A stretch of DNA of 64,000 nucleotides from Prevotella sp. (GTDB lineage Bacteria; Bacteroidota; Bacteroidia; Bacteroidales; Bacteroidaceae), in the NCBI GenBank assembly GCA_024684515.1, contig JAIKWS010000023.1, forward strand, positions 1 to 64,000, read 5' to 3'. Positions 45,488 through 55,272 of the stretch are shown here, piece by piece (the stretch's first letter is position 1; each line of letters starts with the position of its first letter). The notes below the pieces were generated by a model. That model was not told the DNA's origin and ran no database searches. It saw nothing but the letters and a program-made list of their open reading frames with translations. The translations under genes and the position numbers were made by a program.

Positions 45488-45819
45488 ATTTATTATCCTG
45501 AGTTCGGGATAGCCATTCTGTATAGATAAGCGTTTGTCTATGAGCATATATGCATAGCTAGCATTTCCATGTCAGTTATGCATATTTTCATGTAGTTCTT
45601 TCTATCCGGAGAGCATCAGTTGTCCGTCACCCTTTTCAATGCAGAAGTCATCATTAATGGCAGGACTTTTGTCAAAGAACTAGGTAAAGGATAGGAGTCT
45701 GCAGTATGCTAGCGTTACATTTGTTAAATATTATTACCGAATATCCTGAAAAACGAAAAAATTTTCACTACTTTTTTAGCAACATCTCATACAAATGACA
45801 GCAAAGCCTTTGTACAAAG

Positions 45820-46236
45820 GGGTTTCGTAGGGGGTGGGTGTTGCCCAAACACCTCACAAACACCTCATATAACACCTCATAAAAATCGTCCTTTTTAGCC
45901 CTGATTTTGCATTTTTGCAGTTTTTCATTCGAAAGAAGTCATCTTTTGAAGACCTTAAAATGTAAACTATTTTGAATATCTATATCAGGGTATTCTTACT
46001 GATTGTAAAATAATTTCACGCTGATAATCCTCCTGAAATTGTTACTACACTAGAAAAAACAATCTGCTAGGCGAGGGAGAAATATTTTCCTAACTAGGGA
46101 GGAATAAGGGCATTTTATGCCTCTTTTCAATGTAAAATATTTTCTATTTTCTTTATCCGTCACATGCTATTTCGCTATGAGGTGTTTGTGAGGTGTTTGT
46201 GAGGTGTTTGGGCAACACCCACCCCATCTGAAACCC
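45820..46236. repeat. Long inverted repeat with ACACCTCA iterations
   Basis: Left arm 45820-45868, right arm 46177-46236. The core TGGGTGTTGCCCAAACACCTCACAAACACCTCAT is almost perfectly complementary between arms, and the right arm carries an additional TGTGAGGTGTT unit. Confidence 0.8.
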
Positions 46237-46439
46237 CTGCGTTTATGGGCTTTTCCGGAGATTGTATGAGGTGTTGGGCATAAACAACTTGAAAATTTTT
46301 TTGAAAATAGGAAAAAAGTACACAAAATGAGGGTGCAAAGCAACATTTTCAAATGAGGAATATGCTTAAAATATATAGCTGTATGTCGGCATTTGGTGAC
46401 TTCTTCCTAGTAGCAAATCTTTCTACATTTTATTATTGT

Positions 46440-46690
46440 CGGTTGTCTATCACCCTTCCAGCGTAAACAGTGGGGGTTGTCGGCTTGAAAGAAGAGGCCT
46501 GCATGGGAGAAACTCACACGGATTCCAACAGGCTCTGGAAGCAATAAGGCTGAAATTTCAGCTATGTGAAAGCTCTAGGTGGCGTGAGTGACGATAGCAA
46601 TGTCGTCATGACCGATGCCTTCCCACTGCGATGAGAAATATGCTCCTGCTGTCATGAAAGGGAACTTGTCATAGATGATGTGTTTTAGCG
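46440..46690 (-). pseudogene. Possible degraded coding remnant
   Basis: On the minus strand two frames give protein-like text (FPFMTAGAYFSSQWEGIGHDD, stop, then a shifted EISALLLPEPVGIRVSFSHAG). The GC is higher than the flanks. No family recognised; it may be chance. Confidence 0.3.
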
Positions 46691-46847
46691 TCGTGCTGCT
46701 TAGGGGGTGTGCTACCTTGTGTTATGAAAAAGGAAGGAAAAGTGATAGAAATGACAGTCTGAGCTTGCGTTTTGTAAATAATTTGCAATTTTTTTCCCTC
46801 AGCACTTACTTTTTGTTCGTCAGAGAGCAGAAAAATGGGCAATTCCT

Positions 46848-46877
46848 TTTGTTTCTCTCACTTATTTTGTAACTTTG
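46848..46877 (+). promoter_or_regulatory. asd promoter
   Basis: TTTG (46848-46851), 18 nt, TAACTTTG (46870-46877), 35 nt before the ATG. Confidence 0.65.
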
Positions 46878-46912
46878 CAGCCGATTTTCGTAAACAAAAG
46901 GTTTTTAGACTG

Positions 46913-47929
46913 ATGAAAGTAGCAATTGTTGGCGCTAGCGGCGCCGTAGGGCAGGAGTTTCTGCGCCTACTTGACGAGAGAAACTTCCCGATGGACGAAC
47001 TGGTGCTCTTCGGCTCAGAGCGTTCGGCAGGGAGCAAGTACTGTTTCCAGGGTAAGGAGATTGAGGTGAAGCTGTTGCAGCACAACGACGATTTCAAGGA
47101 TATCGATATCGCCTTCACCAGTGCTGGCGCAGGTACTAGTAAGGAGTTCGCAGATACCATCACGAAGTACGGCTGCGTGATGATTGACAACTCGTCAGCA
47201 TTCCGCATGGACGACGATGTGCCCCTGGTGGTGCCTGAGTGCAATGCCCAGGATGCTCTGAATAGGCCACGTGGCATCATTGCCAACCCCAACTGCACGA
47301 CGATTATGATGGTGGTGGTGCTACAGCCACTGGAGCAGCTGAGCCATATCCGTCGCATCCACGTGGCCAGCTATCAGAGTGCATCTGGTGCGGGTGCCGC
47401 TGCGATGGCAGAGCTGCAACAGCAGTATAAGGAGATTGTGGAGACTGGCGAGGTGACGACAATCAAGAAGTTCCCCCATCAGCTGGCCTACAACGTGATT
47501 CCTCAGATTGATGTGTTCCAGCCTAATGGCTATACGAAGGAAGAGATGAAGATGTTCAACGAGACCCGCAAGATCATGCATACCGATGCCCGCTGCTCAG
47601 CCATGTGTGTCCGAGTCAGTTCCTTGCGCAGTCATAGCGAGAGTGTGTGGATAGAGACCGAGCGTCCACTGAGTGTGGAAGAGGCTCAGCAGGCCATTGC
47701 CCATGCCCAGGGCTGCCGTCTTGTCGACGATCCCACCACGCTGACCTATCCCATGCCGCTCGATACAGCCGGCAAGGACGACATCTTCGTAGGTCGTGTG
47801 CGCAAGGACCTGGCCGACGACAACGGTCTGACGTTCTGGCTCTCTGGCGATCAGATCCGCAAGGGTGCCGCTCTGAATGCAGTACAGATTGGCGAGTATC
47901 TCATCAAGGTGGGCAATGTAGGGCACTAA
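46913..47929 (+). CDS. asd: Aspartate-semialdehyde dehydrogenase
   Basis: A 338-residue enzyme that reduces aspartyl-4-phosphate to the semialdehyde for Lys/DAP, Thr and Met synthesis. The NADP loop is [15 protein letters not shown]. The catalytic Cys lies in [10 protein letters not shown], and the substrate part in [13 protein letters not shown] and the [18 protein letters not shown] stretch with the active-site His. Start ATG 46913 (MKVAIVG), not the 46835 frame start, which lies upstream of the promoter. Monocistronic with its own terminator. Confidence 0.97.
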   Translation: MKVAIVGASGAVGQEFLRLLDERNFPMDELVLFGSERSAGSKYCFQGKEIEVKLLQHNDDFKDIDIAFTSAGAGTSKEFADTITKYGCVMIDNSSAFRMDDDVPLVVPECNAQDALNRPRGIIANPNCTTIMMVVVLQPLEQLSHIRRIHVASYQSASGAGAAAMAELQQQYKEIVETGEVTTIKKFPHQLAYNVIPQIDVFQPNGYTKEEMKMFNETRKIMHTDARCSAMCVRVSSLRSHSESVWIETERPLSVEEAQQAIAHAQGCRLVDDPTTLTYPMPLDTAGKDDIFVGRVRKDLADDNGLTFWLSGDQIRKGAALNAVQIGEYLIKVGNVGH

Positions 47930-47960
47930 CTTGACAATCCCCACATCTTATATATTATAT

Positions 47961-47995
47961 AGCTGTCAGTCTCGAACAGGAGACTGACAGCTTTT
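47961..47995 (+). terminator. Terminator between asd and the xylanase gene
   Basis: AGCTGTCAGTCTC..GAGACTGACAGCT followed by TTTTG; a perfect 13-bp stem. Confidence 0.92.
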
Positions 47996-48000
47996 GTGTT

Positions 48001-49875
48001 CTATCGTCTTATGATTTTCTTGCCATTTCTGATGATAATGCCTCGGTAGTTGTCGTCTACCCGTTGTCCTGACAGGTTGTAGCGCAAGCCGTTCCACTGC
48101 CACTTGTCAGCATAGGGAGCATCGATGCCCGAAGGCTCCGTGCATCTGAAGATAATCTTGTCGATGTTGCAATAGGGGCCGTCGATGGTGATGCGCAGCA
48201 CCTGCTTTCCCTTCTGGAGCTCCTGTCTGAGGTTGCCTTTGAACGACTTGTAGGTGTTCCAGTCGTCACAGGTCTTATCGACATTCACCTTGCACAGCGG
48301 TGTCAGGTTGCCATTGTCGACAAGAGCCAGAGAGAAGGCCGATCCGGTAGAGCCCGACGAGGCCACCACTTCGTAGCTATACTTGCCAGCCTGTGTCACC
48401 TCCACGGTGTATTCCAGCCATTCGCCAGCCACTGTATATCCGATGGCATAGCCGCCATTGCCACTGACGATGTCCACGCCACCGCTATCCTTGCGATAGG
48501 ACGAGGTGCCCTCGTTCTTCGTGTCGGAATCGTGGAAAGTCATGCCTTCGGCACCCTGGTCGAAGTCTTCTGCCTGCAGGGTGCCGGGCAATGTGACGGC
48601 CTTGAAGGGAGTACGGGGATTGTAGGCCGTGAAACCTCCAAGACGCTCATACTTTGTGCTGTCAGTAGCCACGACAACAGCTTTCAGTGTATGCTTACCC
48701 GTATATTCTGGTGTGTACTCAGTGGCATAGGGAGCCTCAGTCAGTGTGCAGAAATACTGGTTCTTCACATAGAGGTCAACGTGGTCGATGGTCTTCGTCT
48801 TCAGCCTTGCCCGCACCTCGATGGGTAGTGGCTCTCCCTTTGTTGCAGCCAGTGTGGCAGGCTTCACATAGACCGAGGCCTCCTTCACCATACCCGGGAA
48901 GGGGCTCTTGGCCTGTTTGGCCTTGTCAGTCTGCATATATTCCCTCAGCCAAGTCATGGCAGGACGGTCCTGTCCGTTCTTGATGAGTCCAGAGTTGTCC
49001 ACCCATGTCCGTCCGTGAATATATCCCCACAGTGTGATACCAGCACAGTAGTCAGCCTCCCAGATGACGGGAATCTGCTCTTTGTAGCGCTGCAGTTGCT
49101 CGCTGTCACTAGCCTTGTCGATATCATATTCCGTGCAGTACATGGGAATCTTCAGTGCGTTCTGTATCTCCTTCATTGCCGACTTGAAGGTGCTGATATT
49201 GATATCGTTAAGGTCGTGCGACTGGCATCCGTAGGCATCGATGGGTGCTCCGGCATCTCGTAGAGTTCGCACGAGGTCAATAAACTCGTTTTTCTGCCAT
49301 TGGAAGGTGTTGTAGTCGTTGTAAATGAGAATGGCATCCGGCCATCTCTCGTGTGCCATCTCGAAAGCCTTGACAATCCAGTCGTAGCCGGTTTTGCCAT
49401 CCCCTCCAAGGGCAGCCTTGTATGGTGCTGGCGCATGTCCTACGATGGCTTCGTTGACCACGTCTATGAGTTCCAGGTTGGGATAGTGCTTCTTCACGGC
49501 ATCCAGCCATTCCACGATGGCCTTGTATTGCTGTTCGGTAGAGAGATTGTCCATCCAGCTGGGATATTGCGATCCCCAGATGAGGCAGTGGAACTTGAAT
49601 GGGAAATGATGCTGCCTGGCATAGTTGGCAGCACGGTCCGATCCCCCCCAGTTGAAGGTTCCTCTCCGCTGACCCTCTATCGATGCCCATTTCGATTCGT
49701 TCTCAGCAGTAATCTGGTTCCACATCTCGTAGAACTTCTCATTACCATAGTCAACCTGATAGCTGGTGGTGATATTGCCAAGGAATTTGTCGGGATTGGT
49801 AGATAGTTGTGCCTTTGCGATGCTGGAAGCAGAAAGTGCCAATGCCAGTGCGATAGAAATCTGTTTGTAGCTCAT
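48001..49875 (-). CDS. Secreted GH10 endo-1,4-beta-xylanase with Ig-like and CBM6-like domains
   Basis: A 624-residue exported xylan-degrading enzyme. Signal peptide about 1-22 (SIAKAQ); GH10 catalytic barrel about 25-330 with the acid/base Glu in IDVVNEA and the nucleophile in YCTEYDID, plus FHCLIWGSQYP and GITLWGY. An Ig-like segment (about 340-420) precedes a CBM6-like module (about 430-585: LQAEDFD, GYAIGYTVAGEWLEY). The C-terminal YNLSGQRV..GIIIRNGKKIIRR resembles the sorting tail of type IX secretion cargo. A -7-like TAAATTTG lies at 49903-49910 on the minus strand. It suggests a plant-fibre-using gut or rumen organism. Confidence 0.93.
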   Translation of the reverse strand: MSYKQISIALALALSASSIAKAQLSTNPDKFLGNITTSYQVDYGNEKFYEMWNQITAENESKWASIEGQRRGTFNWGGSDRAANYARQHHFPFKFHCLIWGSQYPSWMDNLSTEQQYKAIVEWLDAVKKHYPNLELIDVVNEAIVGHAPAPYKAALGGDGKTGYDWIVKAFEMAHERWPDAILIYNDYNTFQWQKNEFIDLVRTLRDAGAPIDAYGCQSHDLNDINISTFKSAMKEIQNALKIPMYCTEYDIDKASDSEQLQRYKEQIPVIWEADYCAGITLWGYIHGRTWVDNSGLIKNGQDRPAMTWLREYMQTDKAKQAKSPFPGMVKEASVYVKPATLAATKGEPLPIEVRARLKTKTIDHVDLYVKNQYFCTLTEAPYATEYTPEYTGKHTLKAVVVATDSTKYERLGGFTAYNPRTPFKAVTLPGTLQAEDFDQGAEGMTFHDSDTKNEGTSSYRKDSGGVDIVSGNGGYAIGYTVAGEWLEYTVEVTQAGKYSYEVVASSGSTGSAFSLALVDNGNLTPLCKVNVDKTCDDWNTYKSFKGNLRQELQKGKQVLRITIDGPYCNIDKIIFRCTEPSGIDAPYADKWQWNGLRYNLSGQRVDDNYRGIIIRNGKKIIRR

Positions 49876-49907
49876 AGGATGATGTTAGTTTCGTTTGAGC
49901 TGCAAAT

Positions 49908-50966
49908 TTAGCTATTATTTCTGGTTTTGGCTTTTCTGTATGTTTCAATAATGTGAAGAATTTCGTCAAGACACAGTTTTTGTGCCTTTTGCCGCAGGAA
50001 AAAGGCAGCTATGCGGTCGGCAATGTTCTGCCGGATATAGGGATAGTAGAATTTCAGTTCCATATTGTGGTAGTTGCCTTTTCGTCCGATAATGGGCATG
50101 ATATACTTTTCCTCATAGCCGTCAACGATCAGCAAGTGGCTGTCAGGGTCGCAGCGTACGGATAGCGTATCGTTCTGTCTGCTGCCATAATAGACGAAAG
50201 GTGTGCTGACGGTATCTGTGCGCCAGTTGACGGGGTTGATGCACAGCTGGTTGCCGGCACTGACGATAGGAATCTCGCAATCGGCCGACTTCACCGAGTT
50301 GAAGCAGATGGTGACCCCCGTGTCGGTAGCCCCTTGTGCCGGTTGCAGACGAGGTGTGCTGTTCATGTCGCTGGTGGTCACCCTGTAGCCAATGGTGTAG
50401 GCGGCAACCATTCTGCTGAACACACTATCTGGCATTTCCTTGATGATGTCGATCATGATATGTGCCCCCTGGCTGAATCCAGCTATGACGAAGGGCCGTC
50501 CGTGATTAAGGTGCTCGATGTAGTATTGCCAGCTACGCTTCACGTCGGCAATGGCCGGGGGAAGCCGCTGCAGTGCCAGTTCGATGCTGGTCCACGACTG
50601 CATGGATGCTTGGCGATAGTAAGGGGAATAGTAGTTGAAGCCACCAGAATAGAACGAATCCACGGCATGCATCTCCCGCAGCATGGCAAACCGCATCTCG
50701 TCATCGTAGGTGTCGGCATAATGGCACGTGTCACCCTTGCGCAGGTGATCACCTGTTTCGGTAGATATAATGTAGAAGATGTCGGCACTGGCCCCCCGCT
50801 CACGGGCATACCACTGGCAGGGATCTGAATAGTCTGGTTCGGGGGGAAGACTCCTGATGTCGCTATCGGCACTTGCGCTGGTTGTCTCGCGGCTGGTCCA
50901 CGACAGGAAGGTGGCTGTCATTGCCAGTCCTGCCAATATCATCGCAAAGGCTCCTGCTCTTCTCAT
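49908..50966 (-). CDS. DUF3089 alpha/beta-hydrolase-like protein
   Basis: A 352-residue protein with an N-terminal membrane helix or signal (about 1-25) and an alpha/beta-hydrolase core. The nucleophile elbow is AGFSQGAH; DIFYIISTE and MQSWTSIELA fit the DUF3089 family. Activity is not established; esterase-like. Third gene of the der-lipoprotein-DUF3089 operon, 6 nt after the lipoprotein stop. Confidence 0.82.
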   Translation of the reverse strand: MRRAGAFAMILAGLAMTATFLSWTSRETTSASADSDIRSLPPEPDYSDPCQWYARERGASADIFYIISTETGDHLRKGDTCHYADTYDDEMRFAMLREMHAVDSFYSGGFNYYSPYYRQASMQSWTSIELALQRLPPAIADVKRSWQYYIEHLNHGRPFVIAGFSQGAHIMIDIIKEMPDSVFSRMVAAYTIGYRVTTSDMNSTPRLQPAQGATDTGVTICFNSVKSADCEIPIVSAGNQLCINPVNWRTDTVSTPFVYYGSRQNDTLSVRCDPDSHLLIVDGYEEKYIMPIIGRKGNYHNMELKFYYPYIRQNIADRIAAFFLRQKAQKLCLDEILHIIETYRKAKTRNNS

Positions 50967-50972
50967 CGGCTA

Positions 50973-51365
50973 CTACTTCATCAGCCACTTGCCCTGGTGC
51001 TCGACCATAGGCACTACTATCTCTTCCTTGGTGCCATCGCCATAGTTGAGCAGCAGGAATACCTGTATGACATGCAACGTGCTGTCGCTGATTGCCCTGG
51101 TGACCTGCAAGTTGCTGACTCCCTGGTGCTCGCGGTCTACTCTTTCCACATGCTGCCGGTAGTTCTCCAGCAACTGCTGGCGATAGCTGTCTGGCATCTG
51201 GTCGGCATGCAGCCGTCCGTCGAGGAACAGCTGGGGATGATTGCTGTAGAGGGCATCGTAACAAGTCCTGGCCACTGCGGCAGCTTTGTCCTCGTCGGTA
51301 AACTCCTTCCGATCCGAACAGGCCAAAGCCAGCAGTAGCAAGAGCATGTAGAGGATGCGTTTCAT
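50973..51365 (-). CDS. Small hypothetical lipoprotein
   Basis: About 130 residues from ATG 51365 (MKRILYMLLLLLALAC). The lipobox ALAC marks lipidation, and SDRKEFTDED after it is acidic. The remainder forms a helical and strand-rich domain resembling NTF2-like small proteins; that is a guess. It sits between der and DUF3089 with almost no spacing. Confidence 0.72.
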   Translation of the reverse strand: MKRILYMLLLLLALACSDRKEFTDEDKAAAVARTCYDALYSNHPQLFLDGRLHADQMPDSYRQQLLENYRQHVERVDREHQGVSNLQVTRAISDSTLHVIQVFLLLNYGDGTKEEIVVPMVEHQGKWLMK

Positions 51366-51366
51366 G

Positions 51367-52680
51367 CTATTTCTGACGGATAAATACATTGATGGGTGTG
51401 CCCGTGAGCGTCCAGTTCTCGCGGATCTTGTTCTCCAGGAAGCGCTTATACGGCTCCTTCACATACTGAGGCAGATTGGCATAGAAGATAAACGTTGGTA
51501 TCTGTGTGTCGGGCACCTGACTCACATATTTTATCTTGATAAACTTGCCCTTGATGCTGGGAGGCGGTGTGGCTTCGATCAGTGGCAGCATCACCTCGTT
51601 GAGCTTGGTGGTTCCTATGCGCTGCTTGCGGTTGAGATATACCTGCTTGGCAGTCTCGAGCACCTTGAAGATACGCTGCTTGGTCAGTGCCGAAGCGAAG
51701 ATAATGGGGAAGTCGCGGAATGGAGCCATGCGATTGCGGATGGCATCCTCGAAGGTGTCGATGACCACCTGCGTCTTGTCTTCCACCAGGTCCCATTTGT
51801 TGACCACCACCACGAGCGACTTGTTGTTTTTCTGTATCAACTGGAAGATGTTCATATCCTGTGACTCGATGCCTCGTGTGGCATCAATCATAAGGATACA
51901 GACATCAGAATTCTCAATAGCACGGATGGATCGCATGACGGAATAGAACTCGAGGTCTTCCGTCACCTTGTTCTTACGACGGATACCTGCTGTGTCAACG
52001 AGATAGAAGTCGAATCCAAACTTGTCGTAGCGTGTGTAGATGCTGTCGCGAGTAGTGCCGGCAATATCCGTCACAATGTTGCGCTCTTCGCCAATGAAGG
52101 CATTGATAAGACTCGATTTGCCAGCATTGGGACGTCCTACCACCGCAAAGCGGGGTATGCCCTCCTCAAGTTGATCGTCGGCTTTCTCAGGCAGCATCTC
52201 CAGCACCTTGTCGAGCAGGTCGCCCGTGCCACTGCCTGTGGCTGCACTCACGCAGTAGGGGTCGCCCAGTCCAAGCTTGTAGAAATCGTACTGCCCGTAA
52301 AGGTCCTTGCCGTCATCGGCCTTGTTGGCTACCAGCAGCACAGGGATCTTGGTCCTCCGAAGTATCATGGCCACATCCTCGTCCCAGTCCGTGACACCAT
52401 TCTTGATGTCACAGAGAAAGAGCACCAAGTCAGCCTCTTCTGTTGCGATGATTACCTGTTTGCGGATTTCTTCTTCGAAGATGTCGTCGCTATTGACCAC
52501 CCATCCGCCTGTGTCCACCACACTGAATTCGCGGCCATTCCAGTCGCACTTGCCATACTGGCGGTCACGCGTGGTACCAGCCTCATCGCTGACAATGGCT
52601 TGCCTGCTCTTGGTGAGACGGTTGAAGAGTGTTGACTTGCCCACGTTGGGGCGGCCTACGATGGCTACAAGATTTCCCAT
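51367..52680 (-). CDS. der: GTPase Der (EngA), ribosome 50S assembly
   Basis: A 437-residue protein with two tandem GTPase domains and a KH-like C-terminal domain. First domain: [23 protein letters not shown]. Second: [33 protein letters not shown]-terminal [10 protein letters not shown] and NPIRENW-like [17 protein letters not shown] are as expected. A -7 TACCTTTG is at 52724-52731 on the minus strand. Confidence 0.97.
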   Translation of the reverse strand: MGNLVAIVGRPNVGKSTLFNRLTKSRQAIVSDEAGTTRDRQYGKCDWNGREFSVVDTGGWVVNSDDIFEEEIRKQVIIATEEADLVLFLCDIKNGVTDWDEDVAMILRRTKIPVLLVANKADDGKDLYGQYDFYKLGLGDPYCVSAATGSGTGDLLDKVLEMLPEKADDQLEEGIPRFAVVGRPNAGKSSLINAFIGEERNIVTDIAGTTRDSIYTRYDKFGFDFYLVDTAGIRRKNKVTEDLEFYSVMRSIRAIENSDVCILMIDATRGIESQDMNIFQLIQKNNKSLVVVVNKWDLVEDKTQVVIDTFEDAIRNRMAPFRDFPIIFASALTKQRIFKVLETAKQVYLNRKQRIGTTKLNEVMLPLIEATPPPSIKGKFIKIKYVSQVPDTQIPTFIFYANLPQYVKEPYKRFLENKIRENWTLTGTPINVFIRQK

Positions 52681-53057
52681 GTCTGTCGTCTTCTATAAAA
52701 TTCGTAACTACTGATTGCGACTGCAAAGGTAGTCATTTTTCTTCGTATTATGGCTGTTAGGCGGAAAAAAATATTGTTTTTCAATAAAAAGGAGGTGAAG
52801 AAACGTAAAAGGTAGCCATGAATAGCTCCCCCCGTTTTCATGTTCCGTTAGCTCACTCATAGTGGGATTACGGCTCACTCATAGCGAGATTACGGCTCAC
52901 TCATAGCGAGATTACGGCTCACTCATAGCGGGATTACGGCTCACTCATAGTGGGATTACGGCTCACTCATAGTGGGATTACGGCTCACTCGTAGTGGGCA
53001 GCTATGGTTGTACCGTTTGCGATTGCAAGGAGAGGGCAGTTGCTGACCACCTGTCGT
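52681..53057. other. Intergenic region holding a 22-bp tandem repeat
   Basis: There is no gene. It contains the der promoter (-7 at 52724-52731), AT-rich DNA and the tandem repeat below. Confidence 0.7.
52851..53000. repeat. 22-bp tandem repeat, seven units
   Basis: Unit GCTCACTCATAG(T/C)G(G/A)GATTACG begins at 52851, 52873, 52895, 52917, 52939, 52961 and 52983 (last one partial). Units are directly joined, without spacers. CACTCATAGTG inside some units is a small palindrome. Confidence 0.92.
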
Positions 53058-53708
53058 CTACAGGCTATCTACGAAAGTGCGTGTGAGCTGAAACGACTGA
53101 GCCGCAACCTTTTGCCAGAAGTCGTGATATTGTGAGGCGTTGTTGTCACCCAAGGGCATATCGCTGACTACCCTGAAGGAAATGAAAGGTACACGAGCAA
53201 GATAGCATGTATGGGCAATGGCTGCCGATTCCATATCCACAGCCCTTGCATCAGGAAATTTGTCCACGATGCTGCGCATCTTCTCTTTGGAGTCAACAAA
53301 CCAGTCGCCAGTGACAATCAGCCCGGCATGCAGCTTAGACCCCGATGCCTCTGGCGATAGCTGGAGTGCCTTCGCCAGTAGATATGGATCGGCCGCGAAA
53401 CGTGCAGGAAGGCCTTGTATCTGACCATAGATAGTGCTATTGTCGATAGCAGTACCACAGTAGACATCGTGATATGCCAGTTCACTACTTACCACCACAT
53501 CTCTAATCGCAATCTCGTCACCATGGCCTCCGGCACAACCACTGGAGATGATACAGTCGGGATGGTAGTCGCTGATGATACGTTGCACACCAAGAGCAGC
53601 ATTAACCTTGCCGATGCCGCACTTCTCCACGATGACCTGACTGTCTTCGAAAACCTGACGAAGCTGTTGCAGCTCCTTATCCATTGCCACTACGATTCCT
53701 ATTTTCAT
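53058..53708 (-). CDS. mtnN: 5'-methylthioadenosine/S-adenosylhomocysteine nucleosidase
   Basis: A 216-residue purine nucleosidase-fold enzyme that removes adenine from MTA and SAH. It begins MKIGIVVAMDKELQQL with the family's VAM.KE motif; GIGKVNAALG, SSGCAGG, VDMESAAIAHTC (ribose-binding ME) and RVVSDMPL with the catalytic Asp follow. It is the third gene after the glycosyltransferase and the 101-residue protein, with a 5-nt gap. Confidence 0.94.
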   Translation of the reverse strand: MKIGIVVAMDKELQQLRQVFEDSQVIVEKCGIGKVNAALGVQRIISDYHPDCIISSGCAGGHGDEIAIRDVVVSSELAYHDVYCGTAIDNSTIYGQIQGLPARFAADPYLLAKALQLSPEASGSKLHAGLIVTGDWFVDSKEKMRSIVDKFPDARAVDMESAAIAHTCYLARVPFISFRVVSDMPLGDNNASQYHDFWQKVAAQSFQLTRTFVDSL

Positions 53709-53713
53709 TGTCG

Positions 53714-54019
53714 TTATGCTTTGATTTTACTTTCTGATGGCCCTGTAACGGTTTCGGCAGTTGCAGCAATGGCTGTAGTAGGCTCGGCAGTTGCAGCAAT
53801 GGCTGTAGTAGGCTTGGCAGTTGTGCCAAGGGGCTTACTAGTAACGGCGGTAGCTTCATCAGCGACCTCTTCCTTGGCATCGCCGTTGAATGATTTCTGA
53901 AAGGAGTTCCAGTCCTGGAAGCCAGCCAATAGCGACAGACGATCGAGGGTCTTGCGACTAGGCTTGCGCAGCACTTCCTTTTCAACAGCCTCTAACAATC
54001 GTTTTAGTTTCTTTTCCAT
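53714..54019 (-). CDS. Hypothetical protein with a tandem-repeat Ala/Thr-rich tail
   Basis: A 101-residue protein. Residues 1-48 (KRLLEAVEKEVLRKPSRKTLDRLSLLAGFQDWNSFQKSF) are helical and conserved-looking. Residues ~60-92 are low-complexity, encoded by a 30-bp tandem repeat that gives PTTAIAATAE twice. The tail is probably disordered. It overlaps the stop of the glycosyltransferase gene by 1 bp (TAATG). No family recognised. Confidence 0.7.
   Translation of the reverse strand: MEKKLKRLLEAVEKEVLRKPSRKTLDRLSLLAGFQDWNSFQKSFNGDAKEEVADEATAVTSKPLGTTAKPTTAIAATAEPTTAIAATAETVTGPSESKIKA
53753..53823 (-). repeat. 30-bp coding tandem repeat
   Basis: Unit GGCTCGGCAGTTGCAGCAATGGCTGTAGTA is present about 2.4 times, in frame. 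Confidence 0.85.
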
Positions 54020-55143
54020 TATAATAAACTATGGTATAACTCGTCAAAACGTCTGGCAGCATCTGTATTCTCGAAGCGGCGTATGTACTCCTGGCTCCGT
54101 GCGATACGCTGTTCCCGTCCTGGGGAGCCATAAAGCATCTGGCTGATAGCGTGTGCCATCGCCTGCTCATCGTCGGGATCGACATACAGGTTGTCCGGAC
54201 CACCAGCCTCTTCCAGACACGACCCCGTACAAGCCACCACGGGCAGTCCCTGGCTTATCGCCTCTATGATAGGGATGCCAAAGCCCTCGTAACGAGAAGG
54301 GTAGACGAAACAATCGGCCATGCGATAGAGCGATGGCAAGTCCTCGTCGGGCACGCCATGCAGGATCTGTACACGGGATGTCAAGCGATGCTCGAGCAGA
54401 TATTCACGAATGAAATCACTATATGCAGTCGGCTTTCCAACAATGACGAGCGACACATCGTCGGGCAGATGATGGAGAGCCCGTACTGCCAGTAGTGCAT
54501 TCTTACGCTCTTCTATCGAGCCAACAGAGAGAATGTAGCGGTCGGGCAGCTCGTAGCTCTCACGCACCTTCCACATCTGCCAGGGGCGAGGCACTTCGGT
54601 GAAACGGGGTGCACAGCTCTGATAGATGACGTCGATGCGCGAAGCATCCACCTCTCCATACTCACAGATATCACGACGTGTACATTCGCTGATGGCCACA
54701 ATGCGATCGGCCTCTTTCAGCGTCTGTTGAAACTTACGGGTATAGAGTTTCACGTCAACCTTCTTGTAGTATTCCGGGTGTCGGAGAAAAATCAAGTCGT
54801 GGATAGTGACTACCGAACGGATGCCACTTGAGGAGATTCCCTTTGGCAGTTCTCCCGTCAGCCCGTGATAGAGCTGCACATCATCGTGCACTAGTTGTCT
54901 GACGATGCCTCCCGATCGCCACAATGCCTTTCCCAGCGACGTGTGGGCAAAATGCGGAAAACAAAAGGTAACGTTGGGCCGCCCCACGATTTGTGAGCGC
55001 AGATGCGTCACACCGCCATCGGGTGCATAGAGCCTGAGGTCGAAATCATCTAGTGCTGCCAAATCGTTGACTAGCGTTCGACCGTAATTGCCCAGACCAG
55101 TTCCGTTGCGCACAATGCGCTTTGCATCGAAACCAATAATCAT
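54019..55143 (-). CDS. Glycosyltransferase family 4 protein
   Basis: A 374-residue GT-B enzyme. N-terminal GFDAKRIVRNGTGLGNYGRTL is typical of the mannosyltransferase-like GT4 group. The nucleotide-sugar domain has SVGSIEERKNALLAV, the acidic pocket YEGFGIPIIEAISQGLPVVA, and a final YVDPDDEQAM. Start taken at MIIGFDAKR; ATG 55155 is possible and would be near-leaderless after TATCTTTG (55165-55172, minus). Probably acts on LPS or capsule sugars. Confidence 0.9.
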   Translation of the reverse strand: MIIGFDAKRIVRNGTGLGNYGRTLVNDLAALDDFDLRLYAPDGGVTHLRSQIVGRPNVTFCFPHFAHTSLGKALWRSGGIVRQLVHDDVQLYHGLTGELPKGISSSGIRSVVTIHDLIFLRHPEYYKKVDVKLYTRKFQQTLKEADRIVAISECTRRDICEYGEVDASRIDVIYQSCAPRFTEVPRPWQMWKVRESYELPDRYILSVGSIEERKNALLAVRALHHLPDDVSLVIVGKPTAYSDFIREYLLEHRLTSRVQILHGVPDEDLPSLYRMADCFVYPSRYEGFGIPIIEAISQGLPVVACTGSCLEEAGGPDNLYVDPDDEQAMAHAISQMLYGSPGREQRIARSQEYIRRFENTDAARRFDELYHSLL

Positions 55144-55272
55144 CCTTCCTGCCATAATTGGCTGCAAAGATAACTAATTTTAGGCAAAACGACCGTTCTT
55201 TAACTCCCTTTAACTCCTTTAACGACTCTAACTCCTTAAAAAGTTGTACCTTTGCAGCAAAATTGAAATAAA
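55144..55272. promoter_or_regulatory. Divergent promoter region
   Basis: Minus-strand TATCTTTG (55165-55172) serves the GT4; plus-strand TACCTTTG (55247-55254) serves the aminotransferase operon. Between are four loosely repeated TTTAACTCC units. Confidence 0.6.

Larger units (their letters stand above)
45488..46912. other. 1.4-kb AT-rich non-coding region with a long inverted repeat
   Basis: No intact gene is seen. The arms GGTTTCG..GGTGGGTGTTGCCCAAACACCTC (45820-45868) and its complement (46177-46236) lie about 310 bp apart, each with iterated (A)ACACCTCA units. A TTTTCCTAACTAGG palindrome is at about 46090. The asd promoter closes the region at 46848-46877. A minus-strand stretch of higher GC (46440-46690) may be a gene remnant. 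Confidence 0.6.

Noticed and set aside
46675-46872. 65-aa ORF upstream of asd
   Set aside because: It overlaps the asd promoter and has no family likeness.
52851-53000. CRISPR array
   Set aside because: The 22-bp units are directly joined without unique spacers, and no cas genes are nearby.
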